Source: Pirellula sp. SH-Sr6A (GTDB lineage Bacteria > Planctomycetota > Planctomycetia > Pirellulales > Pirellulaceae). Taken from it: a stretch of 64,000 nucleotides of DNA. Of the stretch, positions 1-8,957 are shown in pieces. The position numbers and the translations under genes were made by a program. The stretch covers positions 3,143,988-3,207,987 of the forward strand of contig NZ_CP011272.1 in the NCBI RefSeq assembly GCF_001610875.1, given 5' to 3'. The notes below the pieces were generated by a model. That model saw only the letters and a list, made by a program, of their open reading frames with translations, did not search any database and had not been told where the DNA came from. Position 1 is the first letter of the stretch. Each line of letters starts with the position of its first letter.

Positions 1-354
1 TTGATCGATCGAAAGCAGATCAAGGTGCATCAAAGTCCAGTCGATGTCATGATGCGCGAGATCGGGGACATGTACTCCCTCATTGTGTTCCCGGAAGGAA
101 GCCGGGCGTCCGACGGGGAGATGGGAGAATTCAAAAGCGGCCTGTATTACTTGGCGAAGAAGCGACCGGACTTGGAATTGATTCCGGTCTATATGGACAA
201 TCTCAATCGCATTCTTCCGCGAGGAGAGTTCATGCCGGTTCCCCTGCTCAGCTCGATTACTGTGGGGCACCCTATCTTCTTGGAGCCAGGGGAACCCAAA
301 TCGGAGTTCCTGTCGAGAGCGTCGAAAGCGGTCAAGGTTTTGAAGGAACGGTAA
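1..354 (+). CDS. 1-acyl-glycerol-3-phosphate acyltransferase-like protein (PlsC family), 3' part only
   Basis: Only the last 117 codons lie in the window; the gene begins upstream, so the TTG at position 1 should not be taken as the start. The segment VFPEGSRASDGEM matches acyltransferase block III (FPEGTRS), which binds the phosphate of the acyl acceptor. It is followed by the region reading LIPVYMDNLNRILPRG, which resembles the proline/arginine-containing block IV. The upstream HxxxxD catalytic block is outside the window. Family members transfer acyl chains to lysophosphatidic acid or related acceptors at the inner membrane. The gene converges on the OleC-like ligase, which ends 35 bp away; a link to lipid chemistry is possible but only inferred. 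Confidence 0.75.
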   Translation: MIDRKQIKVHQSPVDVMMREIGDMYSLIVFPEGSRASDGEMGEFKSGLYYLAKKRPDLELIPVYMDNLNRILPRGEFMPVPLLSSITVGHPIFLEPGEPKSEFLSRASKAVKVLKER

Positions 355-388
355 GCCGTTCCCAAGGGCGGAACGTCCCCTTCGTTTG

Positions 389-2035
389 CTATTTCTTCTC
401 GCTCGTGCGCTGCGCCCAAGAGGCCAGTTGCTCTCGAAAAATCTTCGAGTTGTGTCGAATGTCGGTCGGCAGTTTGGTTGGATACACCACGACCTTTTCG
501 ACAGAGCGCGAAACCTCGGACGCTCTCAATCGCTCCGTCACTTCGTTGACCAGTCGATCTGGTTGAGAGGTCCGATTCCATGGCTCGAGGATCACCCAGG
601 GGACTTGGGTGGGTGGCTGTCCTACTCCGACCAATGCGGATCGATAGATCTCAGAATGTCCGTTTGCGATCGCTTCAATGGGCTCGGTAAAGAGAACTTG
701 ATCGCGCATGACCACTCGATGCGCTTTGCGGCCACAAAACCAGAATCGATCTTGATCATCGAGATATCCGACATCCCCCATGCGGTGCCATACTCGCTCT
801 CCATCGAAAATCTTGTGCAGCGGGTTTTGATCCAACCGGGTCACGTAACGCTGCGAGACGACAGGACCGGAGACCATCAACTCGCCGATTTCTCCGCGAC
901 GTTGTTCTTCCGTCTCTTCGATTCGGTGCATTGCATCGTCCCGTATTCGAATCACCTTCCACTCGATCGATGGAAATCGACTCCCAACGCAAGTACCCAT
1001 TCCGGCAGCGGTTTTCGCGGCGGTTTCCTCGAGGACTTCGCGGGACTCAATCGATGCAATCGGGAGAGCTTCGGTCGCGCCATAGGGTGTGAAGACACGT
1101 CCTTGAGGATCGATCCCATTGCGGACCGACTGGAGAACGCGAGGTGGAACGGGGGCCCCTGCGGAGAGAACCAACTGGAGGGGCTTCATCGTTCTGCCGG
1201 TGACTTGGCAATAGTTTCCCATGCGAGTCCAAAGGGCGGGCGAACCAAACGATTGATTGATATTCCATTGTTCGATCGCATCGAGCAACCGAGGGGGGTC
1301 CACATCCGCGGGGCGGGTCGGATCCATATCGGGAAGAATGGTCGCCGTTCCCATCACGGCATTGAAGAGTCCAAAGAGGGGGAAGCAGCTTAAATCTCTG
1401 CCCCCCGGAACGATCCCGAATCGCTCCGCCACCAAATCGACTTGCGAATGAAACGTTTGATGGGTGTAGAGGACACCTTTGGGTGGTCCTGTGCTCCCAG
1501 TGGTGAAGATGACGGCCGAATCGGCATGAACATCTTCAATGGGATTTCGGTAGTTCGAGGGCGAGGTACTTTCGAGGCGGCTCAAGGTAACAGAAGGAAG
1601 TCCCGGAAACCACCGCCCTACCAGTACATTGTGCTTCGCGTTGGGAAATCGGGATTGCAGTATCCGAACAATAGCGTGCGCCATCGGAATCGCGATGAAG
1701 CCGTCGGGGTTGGTCGCTTCGAGACATCGAATCAAATTTTTCTTCCCCATGCCTGGGTCGACCAAGACCATCGTGGCCCCCGCTTTCAGCAGCGCGAACA
1801 CGAGGGTAATAAAGTCTTCCCCAAACCGGACCAACAACCCGATGCGTTTTCCAGGTCCGATCCCCATCGCTTGAAGCCCTGCTGCGATCGAAGTCGAACG
1901 GCGATCCAAATCCGCGAGGCTCAATGTCGAGTAGCTGCGGTTGGTACCCTGTTTCCAGCTTCCAACTGGGGAAGCTATCGCGAGGGCATCCGGTCGTACA
2001 GCCGCCTGCTTGGTGAGCCGATCCGCAATATTCAT
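389..2035 (-). CDS. oleC: OleC-like AMP-dependent synthetase/ligase
   Basis: A 548-residue member of the ANL superfamily of adenylating enzymes. The P-loop-like AMP-binding motif TTGSTGPPKG lies at about residues 178-187, and the C-terminal part contains HRMGDVGYLDD, FCGRKAHRV and, near the end, RHNSKIFREQLASWA. These last three are characteristic of OleC, the ATP-dependent beta-lactone synthetase of bacterial long-chain olefin synthesis, rather than of ordinary acyl-CoA ligases. No oleA, oleB or oleD lies in the window, so a complete pathway is not shown. The chosen ATG at 2035 overlaps the stop of the upstream glutamine-synthetase-like gene as ATGA, arguing for translational coupling; an in-frame ATG at 2065 would give a 10-residue extension inside that gene. 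Alternative: a generic fatty-acyl-AMP/CoA ligase. Confidence 0.75.
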   Translation of the reverse strand: MNIADRLTKQAAVRPDALAIASPVGSWKQGTNRSYSTLSLADLDRRSTSIAAGLQAMGIGPGKRIGLLVRFGEDFITLVFALLKAGATMVLVDPGMGKKNLIRCLEATNPDGFIAIPMAHAIVRILQSRFPNAKHNVLVGRWFPGLPSVTLSRLESTSPSNYRNPIEDVHADSAVIFTTGSTGPPKGVLYTHQTFHSQVDLVAERFGIVPGGRDLSCFPLFGLFNAVMGTATILPDMDPTRPADVDPPRLLDAIEQWNINQSFGSPALWTRMGNYCQVTGRTMKPLQLVLSAGAPVPPRVLQSVRNGIDPQGRVFTPYGATEALPIASIESREVLEETAAKTAAGMGTCVGSRFPSIEWKVIRIRDDAMHRIEETEEQRRGEIGELMVSGPVVSQRYVTRLDQNPLHKIFDGERVWHRMGDVGYLDDQDRFWFCGRKAHRVVMRDQVLFTEPIEAIANGHSEIYRSALVGVGQPPTQVPWVILEPWNRTSQPDRLVNEVTERLRASEVSRSVEKVVVYPTKLPTDIRHNSKIFREQLASWAQRTSEKK

Positions 2036-3225
2036 GAGAGCGACTGAATGCGAAGGCGAATCCACTCGACCAATTCCTCGCTAAAAACATCCCCTTGAGT
2101 CAGAAAGTCGGCATCCATTTCCAACGTTTGGCAGGCTTTCATTCGATCCCAGTGCCCCTGAACAACAGGAATCACCGAAGCTGAATCGATTTGATCTCGG
2201 GTGGGGAGAGGAGTCTTGTTATGAATACCATCGATCATTGCCATGATTATTGCCGCACAGGCCAGGTAATGATTTCCGGATGCTGGTACCGCGTGGAGTT
2301 CGAGAACAGACTCGCGGGGCGAAGTCGCATCATGCGCCGGCTTGCAAAACGCAGCGGGCGAGTGGGGTTCGCAGTCTTGAGAGAACGGCACGGTCGATGG
2401 GGACTGCGAACGATCCGATTCCGAGAGCCAGAAGATGCAGGTGAGGGTTGCCGCATGCTGTAGGATTCCTCCCAAGGCATGTCGCCCCAAATCGGACAGG
2501 CCTTGATACGCACCGCTTGAAAAAACGGGTTCCCCTGCTCGAACGAAGCTCCACTGGGTCGCGGCCCAATGCGATGCGATGTCGAGTGTTGATCCCGATT
2601 GTGCACCGGTCTGTTCGATTAGGTAGCGAAGCATGGCGCAGTCATCGCATGCTTCAAGAACAGATTTGGGTTGAATGGCAAACTCGGAGAGATTTTTTGC
2701 GTTCAGAAAATGTCGGTCGACGGCTACCCCCGCTTCGGCAGCAAAGTCTGCGATTCGGGAGCGAATCAAGTACTGGGAATCAGTCCCACGCGAGGCGCGC
2801 GTCTCCTCGAGAACCTTGACAGTCCTCAAGGTGAAGGGGAGCGATGTACGGATACGAACATCGTCTGCGATTCCCGTCGACTGCAGATAGCGCAACGACT
2901 GGGCGGCAACGAATCGGGAATCGAAGGGACTTTCCTCACGTTGGAGAATATCCTGGATCGTTGCGATCAAAACCAACGCGGGCTGTTGCGTGAATGGATC
3001 GAGATAGTGAGCATGGCTTTGGGGCACCAAAATCGCGTAGGGGTGATAGGGCATTTGCGGATCCACGACCACCTCGTGACCTAACCCTTCCTCAAAGCTC
3101 GCCTCCGACAAATTGGCGATCGGCAGAGTGACTTGTCTCCAGCCACCTTCGAGATCCGTGTAGCGCAAATCGAAGCTACGGATCCCTTTTTCGCGACAGT
3201 AAGCCAGCACCGCCTTCGGTTTCAC
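2032..3225 (-). CDS. glutamine synthetase-like protein lacking catalytic residues (probable pseudoenzyme)
   Basis: A 397-residue protein that follows type I glutamine synthetase at its two ends. Near the N-terminus it has FDLRYTDLEGGWRQVTLP, then DPFTQQPALVL, then YLQSTGIADDV at about 113-123. Near the C-terminus it has GGILQHAATL at 252-261, ACAAIIMAMIDGIHNK at 322-337 and DADFLTQGDVFSEELVEWI. The catalytic core is gone: the EPEF metal-ligand segment is replaced by SLPF (129-132). The region of the HHE and GxHxH metal-binding motifs is shortened and reads GSTLDIASHWAATQW (211-225). The NPTxNSYKR adenine/substrate loop is absent. Family length is usually about 440-470, so roughly 60 residues are missing. 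It is the first gene of a two-gene operon with the OleC-like ligase. Glutamine synthesis is unlikely; the role is unknown. Confidence 0.75.
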   Translation of the reverse strand: MKPKAVLAYCREKGIRSFDLRYTDLEGGWRQVTLPIANLSEASFEEGLGHEVVVDPQMPYHPYAILVPQSHAHYLDPFTQQPALVLIATIQDILQREESPFDSRFVAAQSLRYLQSTGIADDVRIRTSLPFTLRTVKVLEETRASRGTDSQYLIRSRIADFAAEAGVAVDRHFLNAKNLSEFAIQPKSVLEACDDCAMLRYLIEQTGAQSGSTLDIASHWAATQWSFVRAGEPVFSSGAYQGLSDLGRHALGGILQHAATLTCIFWLSESDRSQSPSTVPFSQDCEPHSPAAFCKPAHDATSPRESVLELHAVPASGNHYLACAAIIMAMIDGIHNKTPLPTRDQIDSASVIPVVQGHWDRMKACQTLEMDADFLTQGDVFSEELVEWIRLRIQSLS

Positions 3226-3502
3226 AGAAATTCCTTTCGTCCTCTAGTTAGTGCAATCTCTTCTCCATTGTAGGGAAAATCCGTTGCCCCTCTCGAGTTT
3301 GCTTCAGAAAGTTATGGAATCCCATCGAAAAGACCGGTGGTCGGCGCGCCGCATGTGGCCCGGCTTGTTGCCTAGCTCGAATAATTCGATAAATCCACGA
3401 TATTTCACAACAAATATTGTGTAAACTCCACTTTCCGAAGAACTTGGAAGCCGAATAATACCGGGCGACTGTGAAAACCAGCCTTCCCTATTAAGAACGT
3501 TT
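3226..3502. promoter_or_regulatory. divergent intergenic region with a small dyad
   Basis: This 277-bp region separates the minus-strand glutamine-synthetase-like operon from the plus-strand secretion operon, so it should hold both promoters. A short inverted repeat CACAA-N6-TTGTG lies at 3406-3421, about 80 bp before the ABC transporter start, in an AT-richer patch. No convincing -35/-10 pair could be fixed by eye. The dyad may be an operator, but this is speculative. Confidence 0.3.
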
Positions 3503-5716
3503 ATGTTGCGACAACAACCTGATCCAGGCCAGTCGATCGACCAGGTCCGCGAATTGATGCGACTAACGCTTTGTGAGTTGGCCGCCAAATTGGATATACC
3601 GATCGAGTCCAACGAGATCCAGCGATCCTTGGCCGATTCGGCCGTGGACATCGCGGACGATAGTTGGGACGCGATCACTCTCTTGATGATGCGTTCGGCG
3701 CAGGGCATCGGAATTCGTCTTTCGCCCGTGGAGTTGCAGGCCCCAGACGTGTGGGAGCTACTTCTCGAGGGATTCGCGATCGTCCAGCTGCAGCGCGAGG
3801 TCGACGGAGAAACTGCCTATGTCTATTCGAATATCCATATCGGCAAAATCGACGAGACGCGGCTTACGATTCGCAACAAGCAATCGGACTCGATGTCGAA
3901 ACGGGAGCTAGTGCGACGTGTTCGAGCCAGTTCGGAAAAGTCGATTTTCTTCATTGCGGAGCGCGCGCTCGTTTGCGAGCCCACCACGACTCAAGCGAAC
4001 GCGTCTACGGATCGCGTCCGGCGCGTGGCAGCGGACCATGCGCACCATGCTCCCCACCAGCACGACCACCGTCCTCGCATATCGCCCCAACAGCGGTTCC
4101 TTCGATTTCTGAAATTTGACTCTCGCGACATCTGGACCTTGGTCATTTTTGGTTTCGTTGTTGGGGTATTGGAGTTAGCCACCCCCCTCGCCGTCGAGCA
4201 GATGGTGACCACCATTGGCTTCGCGAGTTTGACGCAACCTCTGATTTGGTTAGCGGTACTTCTCTTTGGCATCCTGTCGCTGTCGGCAGTGATCAAGGGC
4301 ATCCAGTACTTCGTCGTCGAAATCCTTCAGCGACGTATGTTCGTGCGAATCGTCGGAGATTTGTCGGAGCGTCTACCGAGACTAGAGCGGTCTTCCATGG
4401 ATGGACTTCATGGTCCCGAGTTGGCGAATCGTTTCTTTGACGTCATGACCATGCAGAAGTCGACAGCCATGCTGTTGATCGATGGCCTATCGCTGGTAAT
4501 CCGAACGGTAACGGGTCTTTTGCTGTTGGCGATCTACAGCCCCTACTTGCTCGCATTCGACGTCGTGTTGATTATCTGCATGACGATTTTTCTTCTGCTG
4601 CTTGGGCGCGGAGCGGTGCGAACTGCAATCGAAGAATCGCTCGTCAAGTACCGGATCGCGCATTGGCTCCAGGATGTGATTGGCAATCCTGTCGCATTTC
4701 AAGTGCACGGTGCAGGCGAACTGGTCACCGACCGCTCGAATCGACTGACTGTCGAATACTTGGGAGCCCGTCGCGATCACTTCGTCGTGCTCATTCGACA
4801 AACCCTCTTTTCGTTGATGCTCTACGCCATATCCATCACCGCCATTTTGTCGTTGGGTGTATGGTTGGTTCTTTCGGAAAGTTTGAACATCGGACAGCTT
4901 GTGGCCAGCGTATCGGTCGTCGCGGTCGTGGTCGGGGCGTTCGCGTCGATCGGGAAGTCACTGGAAGCGTTTTACGACCTTATGGCTGCGACCGACAAAG
5001 TGGGCCACTTGCTCGACCTGCCGACCCTTCCTCCCTCGCGTTCCTTAGACGCCGGCATCGGCCCTGTGGAGGTGCGATTGCGCGGCCTCACGGTGAGCGG
5101 TTCGGGCAACCTCCATTTCAACATCGGCGACATGAAAATCGCCAGCGGAGAGCGTTTCGCCCTATGCGGAGAAGGGGAGTGTGGCAAATCGCTCCTCCTG
5201 CAGACTCTTTCCGGATTGCGTCCCCCCACCGAAGGGATGGCAGAAATCGGTGGAATCGATTCCCGAGAAGTCAATCGCTTTGCGGAGGGCTCAATGGTCT
5301 CTGTAGCAGGGACGCCTGAGATCTTCCACGGAACAATCTCCGAGAACATCTCGTTGCGCCGACTCTCCGTTCCTTCCTCCGAAGTGCGGCACTCCCTCAT
5401 CAACACCGAGATGTGGGACGAGGTCCTGGCGATGACCAAGGGGCTTGAAACGATGCTCCAAACAGGCGGCTACCCATTGAGCCACACTCAAATGGCGCGT
5501 CTCACCATTGCCAGAGCGATCGCGACCAAACCTCGTTTGCTTTTGATCGATGGAACCCTCGACGTTCTCCCTCCAAAAATGCGTTACGCCATTTGGGATC
5601 ATTTGCGAGACAGCAAACAACCTTGGACCCTGGTCGTTGTCACCCACGACCCGGTCATCATTGAACAATGCGACGGACACAAGGATTTGTCATCATGCCT
5701 AGTAGCACACAAGTAG
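3503..5716 (+). CDS. type I secretion ABC transporter (fused membrane and ATPase domains) with degenerate ATPase motifs
   Basis: A 737-residue half-transporter that would dimerise in the inner membrane. An N-terminal domain of about 150 residues may be a decayed C39-peptidase-like domain (no catalytic Cys seen). A His-rich linker (HHAPHQHDH) follows, then about six membrane segments between residues 210 and 490, then a nucleotide-binding domain. Walker A is present as GEGECGKS (556-563) and the H-loop His is at 715. However, the Q-loop Gln is replaced in VAGTP (about 601), the signature LSGGQ reads LSHTQ (659-663), and the Walker B glutamate is glycine in LLLIDGTLD (D683, G684). It is the first gene of an operon with HlyD- and TolC-like genes, making a type I (HlyB-type) exporter likely. 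No cargo gene is evident nearby. ATP hydrolysis may be impaired or follow a variant mechanism. Confidence 0.82.
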   Translation: MLRQQPDPGQSIDQVRELMRLTLCELAAKLDIPIESNEIQRSLADSAVDIADDSWDAITLLMMRSAQGIGIRLSPVELQAPDVWELLLEGFAIVQLQREVDGETAYVYSNIHIGKIDETRLTIRNKQSDSMSKRELVRRVRASSEKSIFFIAERALVCEPTTTQANASTDRVRRVAADHAHHAPHQHDHRPRISPQQRFLRFLKFDSRDIWTLVIFGFVVGVLELATPLAVEQMVTTIGFASLTQPLIWLAVLLFGILSLSAVIKGIQYFVVEILQRRMFVRIVGDLSERLPRLERSSMDGLHGPELANRFFDVMTMQKSTAMLLIDGLSLVIRTVTGLLLLAIYSPYLLAFDVVLIICMTIFLLLLGRGAVRTAIEESLVKYRIAHWLQDVIGNPVAFQVHGAGELVTDRSNRLTVEYLGARRDHFVVLIRQTLFSLMLYAISITAILSLGVWLVLSESLNIGQLVASVSVVAVVVGAFASIGKSLEAFYDLMAATDKVGHLLDLPTLPPSRSLDAGIGPVEVRLRGLTVSGSGNLHFNIGDMKIASGERFALCGEGECGKSLLLQTLSGLRPPTEGMAEIGGIDSREVNRFAEGSMVSVAGTPEIFHGTISENISLRRLSVPSSEVRHSLINTEMWDEVLAMTKGLETMLQTGGYPLSHTQMARLTIARAIATKPRLLLIDGTLDVLPPKMRYAIWDHLRDSKQPWTLVVVTHDPVIIEQCDGHKDLSSCLVAHK

Positions 5717-7116
5717 AAACCGAACTGACGCCGCTTCCAGCGTTGCAAAGCCCTCCCAAACGGAGGATGGTGCGGTATCGCCCCACCGAAGCGTTAGGTA
5801 CCCGTTTCCCCGCCATGCACTTGGTCCGCTCCAGCTGGTTCTGCCGAGTCATCGCCCGCACCACCGCATTCTTGATGGTCGTCTTTCTCTTGGCCGCCAT
5901 CTATGTGCCTTGGCAACAGACCTCGCGATGCGAAGGAGTCGTGACCGCTCGAAATCCCAACGAACGACGCCAGGTATTCCTCAGCACTGCCAAAGGGATC
6001 ATCGCCGAACAAAAACCCGGCCTGCAAGAGGGATCCCATGTGGCTGCAGGGGAAACCATCATGGTCCTGGACACGCTCGCCAAGGACCAAATTGAACTGA
6101 TCCAAAGTCAACAAAAGCAGTTGGAAGACAAGAAGTCCTTCACCCGATCGCAGTTGGAATTTGCCGTTACCCAAGTCGAAAACACCGAGGAATCCGGACG
6201 TCAACTTATCCGTGCCACCCAAGCCGAAATTGATGCGGCCCATGCGAAATGGGAGTCGGCTGAAGCGGAGGTCGAGGCCCAGCTAGCGCGACTCGCGCAG
6301 GCGGAATTCGATGTCAATGCGTACGAACCTCTCGCAGGAAAAACAGTCAGCATTCAGAAATACCAACAAGCGATCAACGATGAAATCGTCGAGGCCAAGA
6401 AGCTAACCCGCGCTGAGCGCGCCAAAGACGAAGCCGCGAATTTTCTAGAAGCCAAACGACGAGATCTCGACAGCAAGCGCCAGGAAATCGACAAGAAGGT
6501 TTCCGAGGCGAGACAGAAAGTCGATGAGTATCGCAACAAGCTCGCCGATATCGAGAAAGAGTCCCAAGACATCAGTGTTAAACTTGGCGAGCTCGAACGT
6601 CTTCGCATCGTCAGCCCGACTGCCGGACGCGTTCAGTCGATCCTTGGGCAAGTCGGCAAGGCGGTCGACGTCAAGGATATGCTTTTTGAGCTCATCCCTG
6701 ACACCGATGATTTGTGGGTCGAACTCAGCGTGCGAGGAATGGACCAGCCGCTCATCCAGGTTGGAGACAAGGTCCGTTTGCAGTTTGAAGGATGGCCTGC
6801 CATCCAGTTCGTCGGCTGGCCAAGCGTCGCCAAAGGTACCTTCGGTGGCGTTGTCAATGCTATCAATCCGGCCGACGACGGAACGGGTAACTTTAAGATC
6901 TTTGTTGGCCCGGACCCGGACGATCCGGCGAAAGAAAAGTGGCCCGATAGACGATACCTTAGGCAGGGTGTTCGCGCGAATGCCTGGGTTATCTTGGACA
7001 GCGTACCGTTAGGCTTTGAGATATGGCGTCAACTCAACGGATTCCCACCAACCCGCGCCAGCGCAGGGCCCGATGGTGGAAAATCGAAGGACGTCAAAGC
7101 TCCAAAACTCAAGTAA
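5695..7116 (+). CDS. HlyD-family membrane fusion protein (periplasmic adaptor)
   Basis: A 473-residue adaptor expected to bridge the inner-membrane ABC transporter and the outer-membrane channel. A single membrane segment lies at about residues 45-65 (FLMVVFLLAAIYVPW). Next comes a lipoyl/barrel half (CEGVVTARN), a long charged coiled-coil region (about 120-310), the returning barrel half (LRIVSPTAGRVQSILGQVG) and a C-terminal beta domain. I chose the ATG at 5695 because AAGGA sits 9 bases upstream (5681-5685); the in-frame ATG at 5668 has no ribosome site. The start lies inside the end of the ABC gene (22-bp overlap), and its own end overlaps the next gene by 94 bp, so the three genes are clearly co-transcribed. 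Confidence 0.88.
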   Translation: MPSSTQVETELTPLPALQSPPKRRMVRYRPTEALGTRFPAMHLVRSSWFCRVIARTTAFLMVVFLLAAIYVPWQQTSRCEGVVTARNPNERRQVFLSTAKGIIAEQKPGLQEGSHVAAGETIMVLDTLAKDQIELIQSQQKQLEDKKSFTRSQLEFAVTQVENTEESGRQLIRATQAEIDAAHAKWESAEAEVEAQLARLAQAEFDVNAYEPLAGKTVSIQKYQQAINDEIVEAKKLTRAERAKDEAANFLEAKRRDLDSKRQEIDKKVSEARQKVDEYRNKLADIEKESQDISVKLGELERLRIVSPTAGRVQSILGQVGKAVDVKDMLFELIPDTDDLWVELSVRGMDQPLIQVGDKVRLQFEGWPAIQFVGWPSVAKGTFGGVVNAINPADDGTGNFKIFVGPDPDDPAKEKWPDRRYLRQGVRANAWVILDSVPLGFEIWRQLNGFPPTRASAGPDGGKSKDVKAPKLK

Positions 7117-8771
7117 TCCTGCAAGCGGTTCTTCTATCAGGCTTGGCAATATCCCCTATCGAACCGACATGGGGACAAGCCGAACCACCCACCCCCGCGC
7201 CGATGCCGACACGGCCGTCGCGACAAGGGGAATCGATCCGGGAACGACTCAATCAGCAACTCAAGGGGCCGAGCCAGCCGCCGAGTGATCCGACCGCGCT
7301 CAACATACCAAATATTCTCCAGTCGAAGCCGACCCCCGACGCACTCTCCGCGGATGCATTGGACTCGGATCCCAATGCGGCGTTCATCGAGCAGGATATC
7401 CTAACTCTCTCCGATGTCATCGCTTCGACCTATCGCGGATTCCCTCTGATCGAAATCGCTCGGCAGCAAACCGGGGTTACGAGCGGTGAGTACCGATCGG
7501 CGTGGGGTGCCTACGATACCAAGCTCGAGTACTTCTCGCTCAATCAGCCGCTGGGTTACTACGAAACGTATCGAAACGGGATCGGTGCCGCTCGCCAGCT
7601 CTGGTGGGGCGGATACTTAAGCACCGGGTACCGCATCGGTCGCGGCTACTACGAGCCTTGGTACAAAGAACGTCAAACCGACGACGCGGGTGAGTTCAAA
7701 GTCGCGTACCAGCAGCCTCTCTTGCAAGGTCGAGCCATCGACCCACAACGCGTTGAGCTCTTCCAGGCCAATTTGCGACGTCAGTCGGTAGGACCTGAAG
7801 TGCAGTTCCAACTGCTTGTCGCTACCCGGGACGCAGCATTTGCTTACTGGCAATGGGTCGAACAAGGGAACATTTTGCGTGCCCAGCGCAACCTGCTCCG
7901 ACTGGCAGAACTGCGCGCGGGACAATTCGAAGAAGCCTTCCAGCGCGGCGTCGCGACCGCGTTGACCGTATCGCTCAACCGGCAAGAGATCCTGTCACGA
8001 CAATTGAAGGTGAACGATACGCAAATGAAGTTCCGGGACTCCGCGTACAAGCTCTCGATCTTCTTGCGAGACGAAAACGGACAGCCGCTCCTGGCTCCTC
8101 CCGAATGGCTTCCTCCTCGATTCCCCAAGCCGGTCGACATTGCGCTCGCGTCCTACGAACAGGACTATTCGAGTGCGCTCTCCTCTCGCCCCGAACTTCG
8201 ACTGATCGAGCTTCAAGCCCAAGAAGTTCGACTCGATCTTCAGCTAGCGCGCAATCAAACCTTGCCCAACGTCGACTTCACTATCCAAGCCGGGAAAGAC
8301 ATTGGCGAACCTGCAACGAGCTCCAACGATAAGCGTGAGTTCGAGCTGGAAAGCGGCATCGTCGGCGGTGTGCCTATCCAACGAAACAAAGCGTTCGGTA
8401 AGATTCAAAGCACGAACGCCAAACTGGTTCAGATCGCGCAGAAACTGGAATTTCAGCGGAACAAAATCAACGCCGAACTGCTGATGGCCCGCAATCAAGT
8501 TGAGATCGCGCAACAAAACGTCAGGATCGCCCAAGACTTCTTAGCGGAAACACAAAAGGTCCTGGACCTGTTCCGACTCGCTGTCACCCAAGGTGACTTT
8601 GATTTGCAACTCTTCCTACAGCAAGAAGTGAAAGTCACCGAGGCGGAAGTCAAACTGCTGGAAGAGGTACGCACCTATTACCAAGCCATCGCTGCCCTGC
8701 AAGCCACGCTAGGCTTGGACCCTCTCGATCAATCCACGCTTCTCAACACGACGTCGGTCTACGAGCAATAA
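7023..8771 (+). CDS. TolC-family outer membrane efflux protein
   Basis: A 582-residue outer-membrane channel component. After a basic N-terminus there is a hydrophobic signal-like stretch (VILQAVLLSGLAI, about 31-43) and a proline-rich linker. Two TolC-type repeats of long amphipathic helices follow (for example VATRDAAFAYWQWVEQGNILRAQ and the segment before AALQATLGLDPLD). Family length is about 450-500, so the extra length is the N-terminal linker. The start inside the adaptor gene (94-bp overlap) is unusual, but no other start codon precedes the hydrophobic segment. It completes a tripartite exporter with the two upstream genes. Confidence 0.87.
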   Translation: MASTQRIPTNPRQRRARWWKIEGRQSSKTQVILQAVLLSGLAISPIEPTWGQAEPPTPAPMPTRPSRQGESIRERLNQQLKGPSQPPSDPTALNIPNILQSKPTPDALSADALDSDPNAAFIEQDILTLSDVIASTYRGFPLIEIARQQTGVTSGEYRSAWGAYDTKLEYFSLNQPLGYYETYRNGIGAARQLWWGGYLSTGYRIGRGYYEPWYKERQTDDAGEFKVAYQQPLLQGRAIDPQRVELFQANLRRQSVGPEVQFQLLVATRDAAFAYWQWVEQGNILRAQRNLLRLAELRAGQFEEAFQRGVATALTVSLNRQEILSRQLKVNDTQMKFRDSAYKLSIFLRDENGQPLLAPPEWLPPRFPKPVDIALASYEQDYSSALSSRPELRLIELQAQEVRLDLQLARNQTLPNVDFTIQAGKDIGEPATSSNDKREFELESGIVGGVPIQRNKAFGKIQSTNAKLVQIAQKLEFQRNKINAELLMARNQVEIAQQNVRIAQDFLAETQKVLDLFRLAVTQGDFDLQLFLQQEVKVTEAEVKLLEEVRTYYQAIAALQATLGLDPLDQSTLLNTTSVYEQ

Positions 8772-8957
8772 CCGCTCCGTCGGCAGGCCTATTTTCTGTG
8801 CGTTCATTTTGAGGGAATGCTCCCCCTTTGAACGGCATTGGGGGAATTTGTCGGCCACGTTTCTTGCTAAACTAGATGGGACGCTTCCACAAAAGCTAAG
8901 AGCATCGCACCGCCCAAATTTCCCGCCTTTCATTCTCGCTTCCCCACGATCCACCTC

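Noticed and set aside
386-1393. 335-codon plus-strand frame opposite the OleC-like gene
   Set aside because: It is antisense to strongly conserved adenylation motifs and has no recognisable content.
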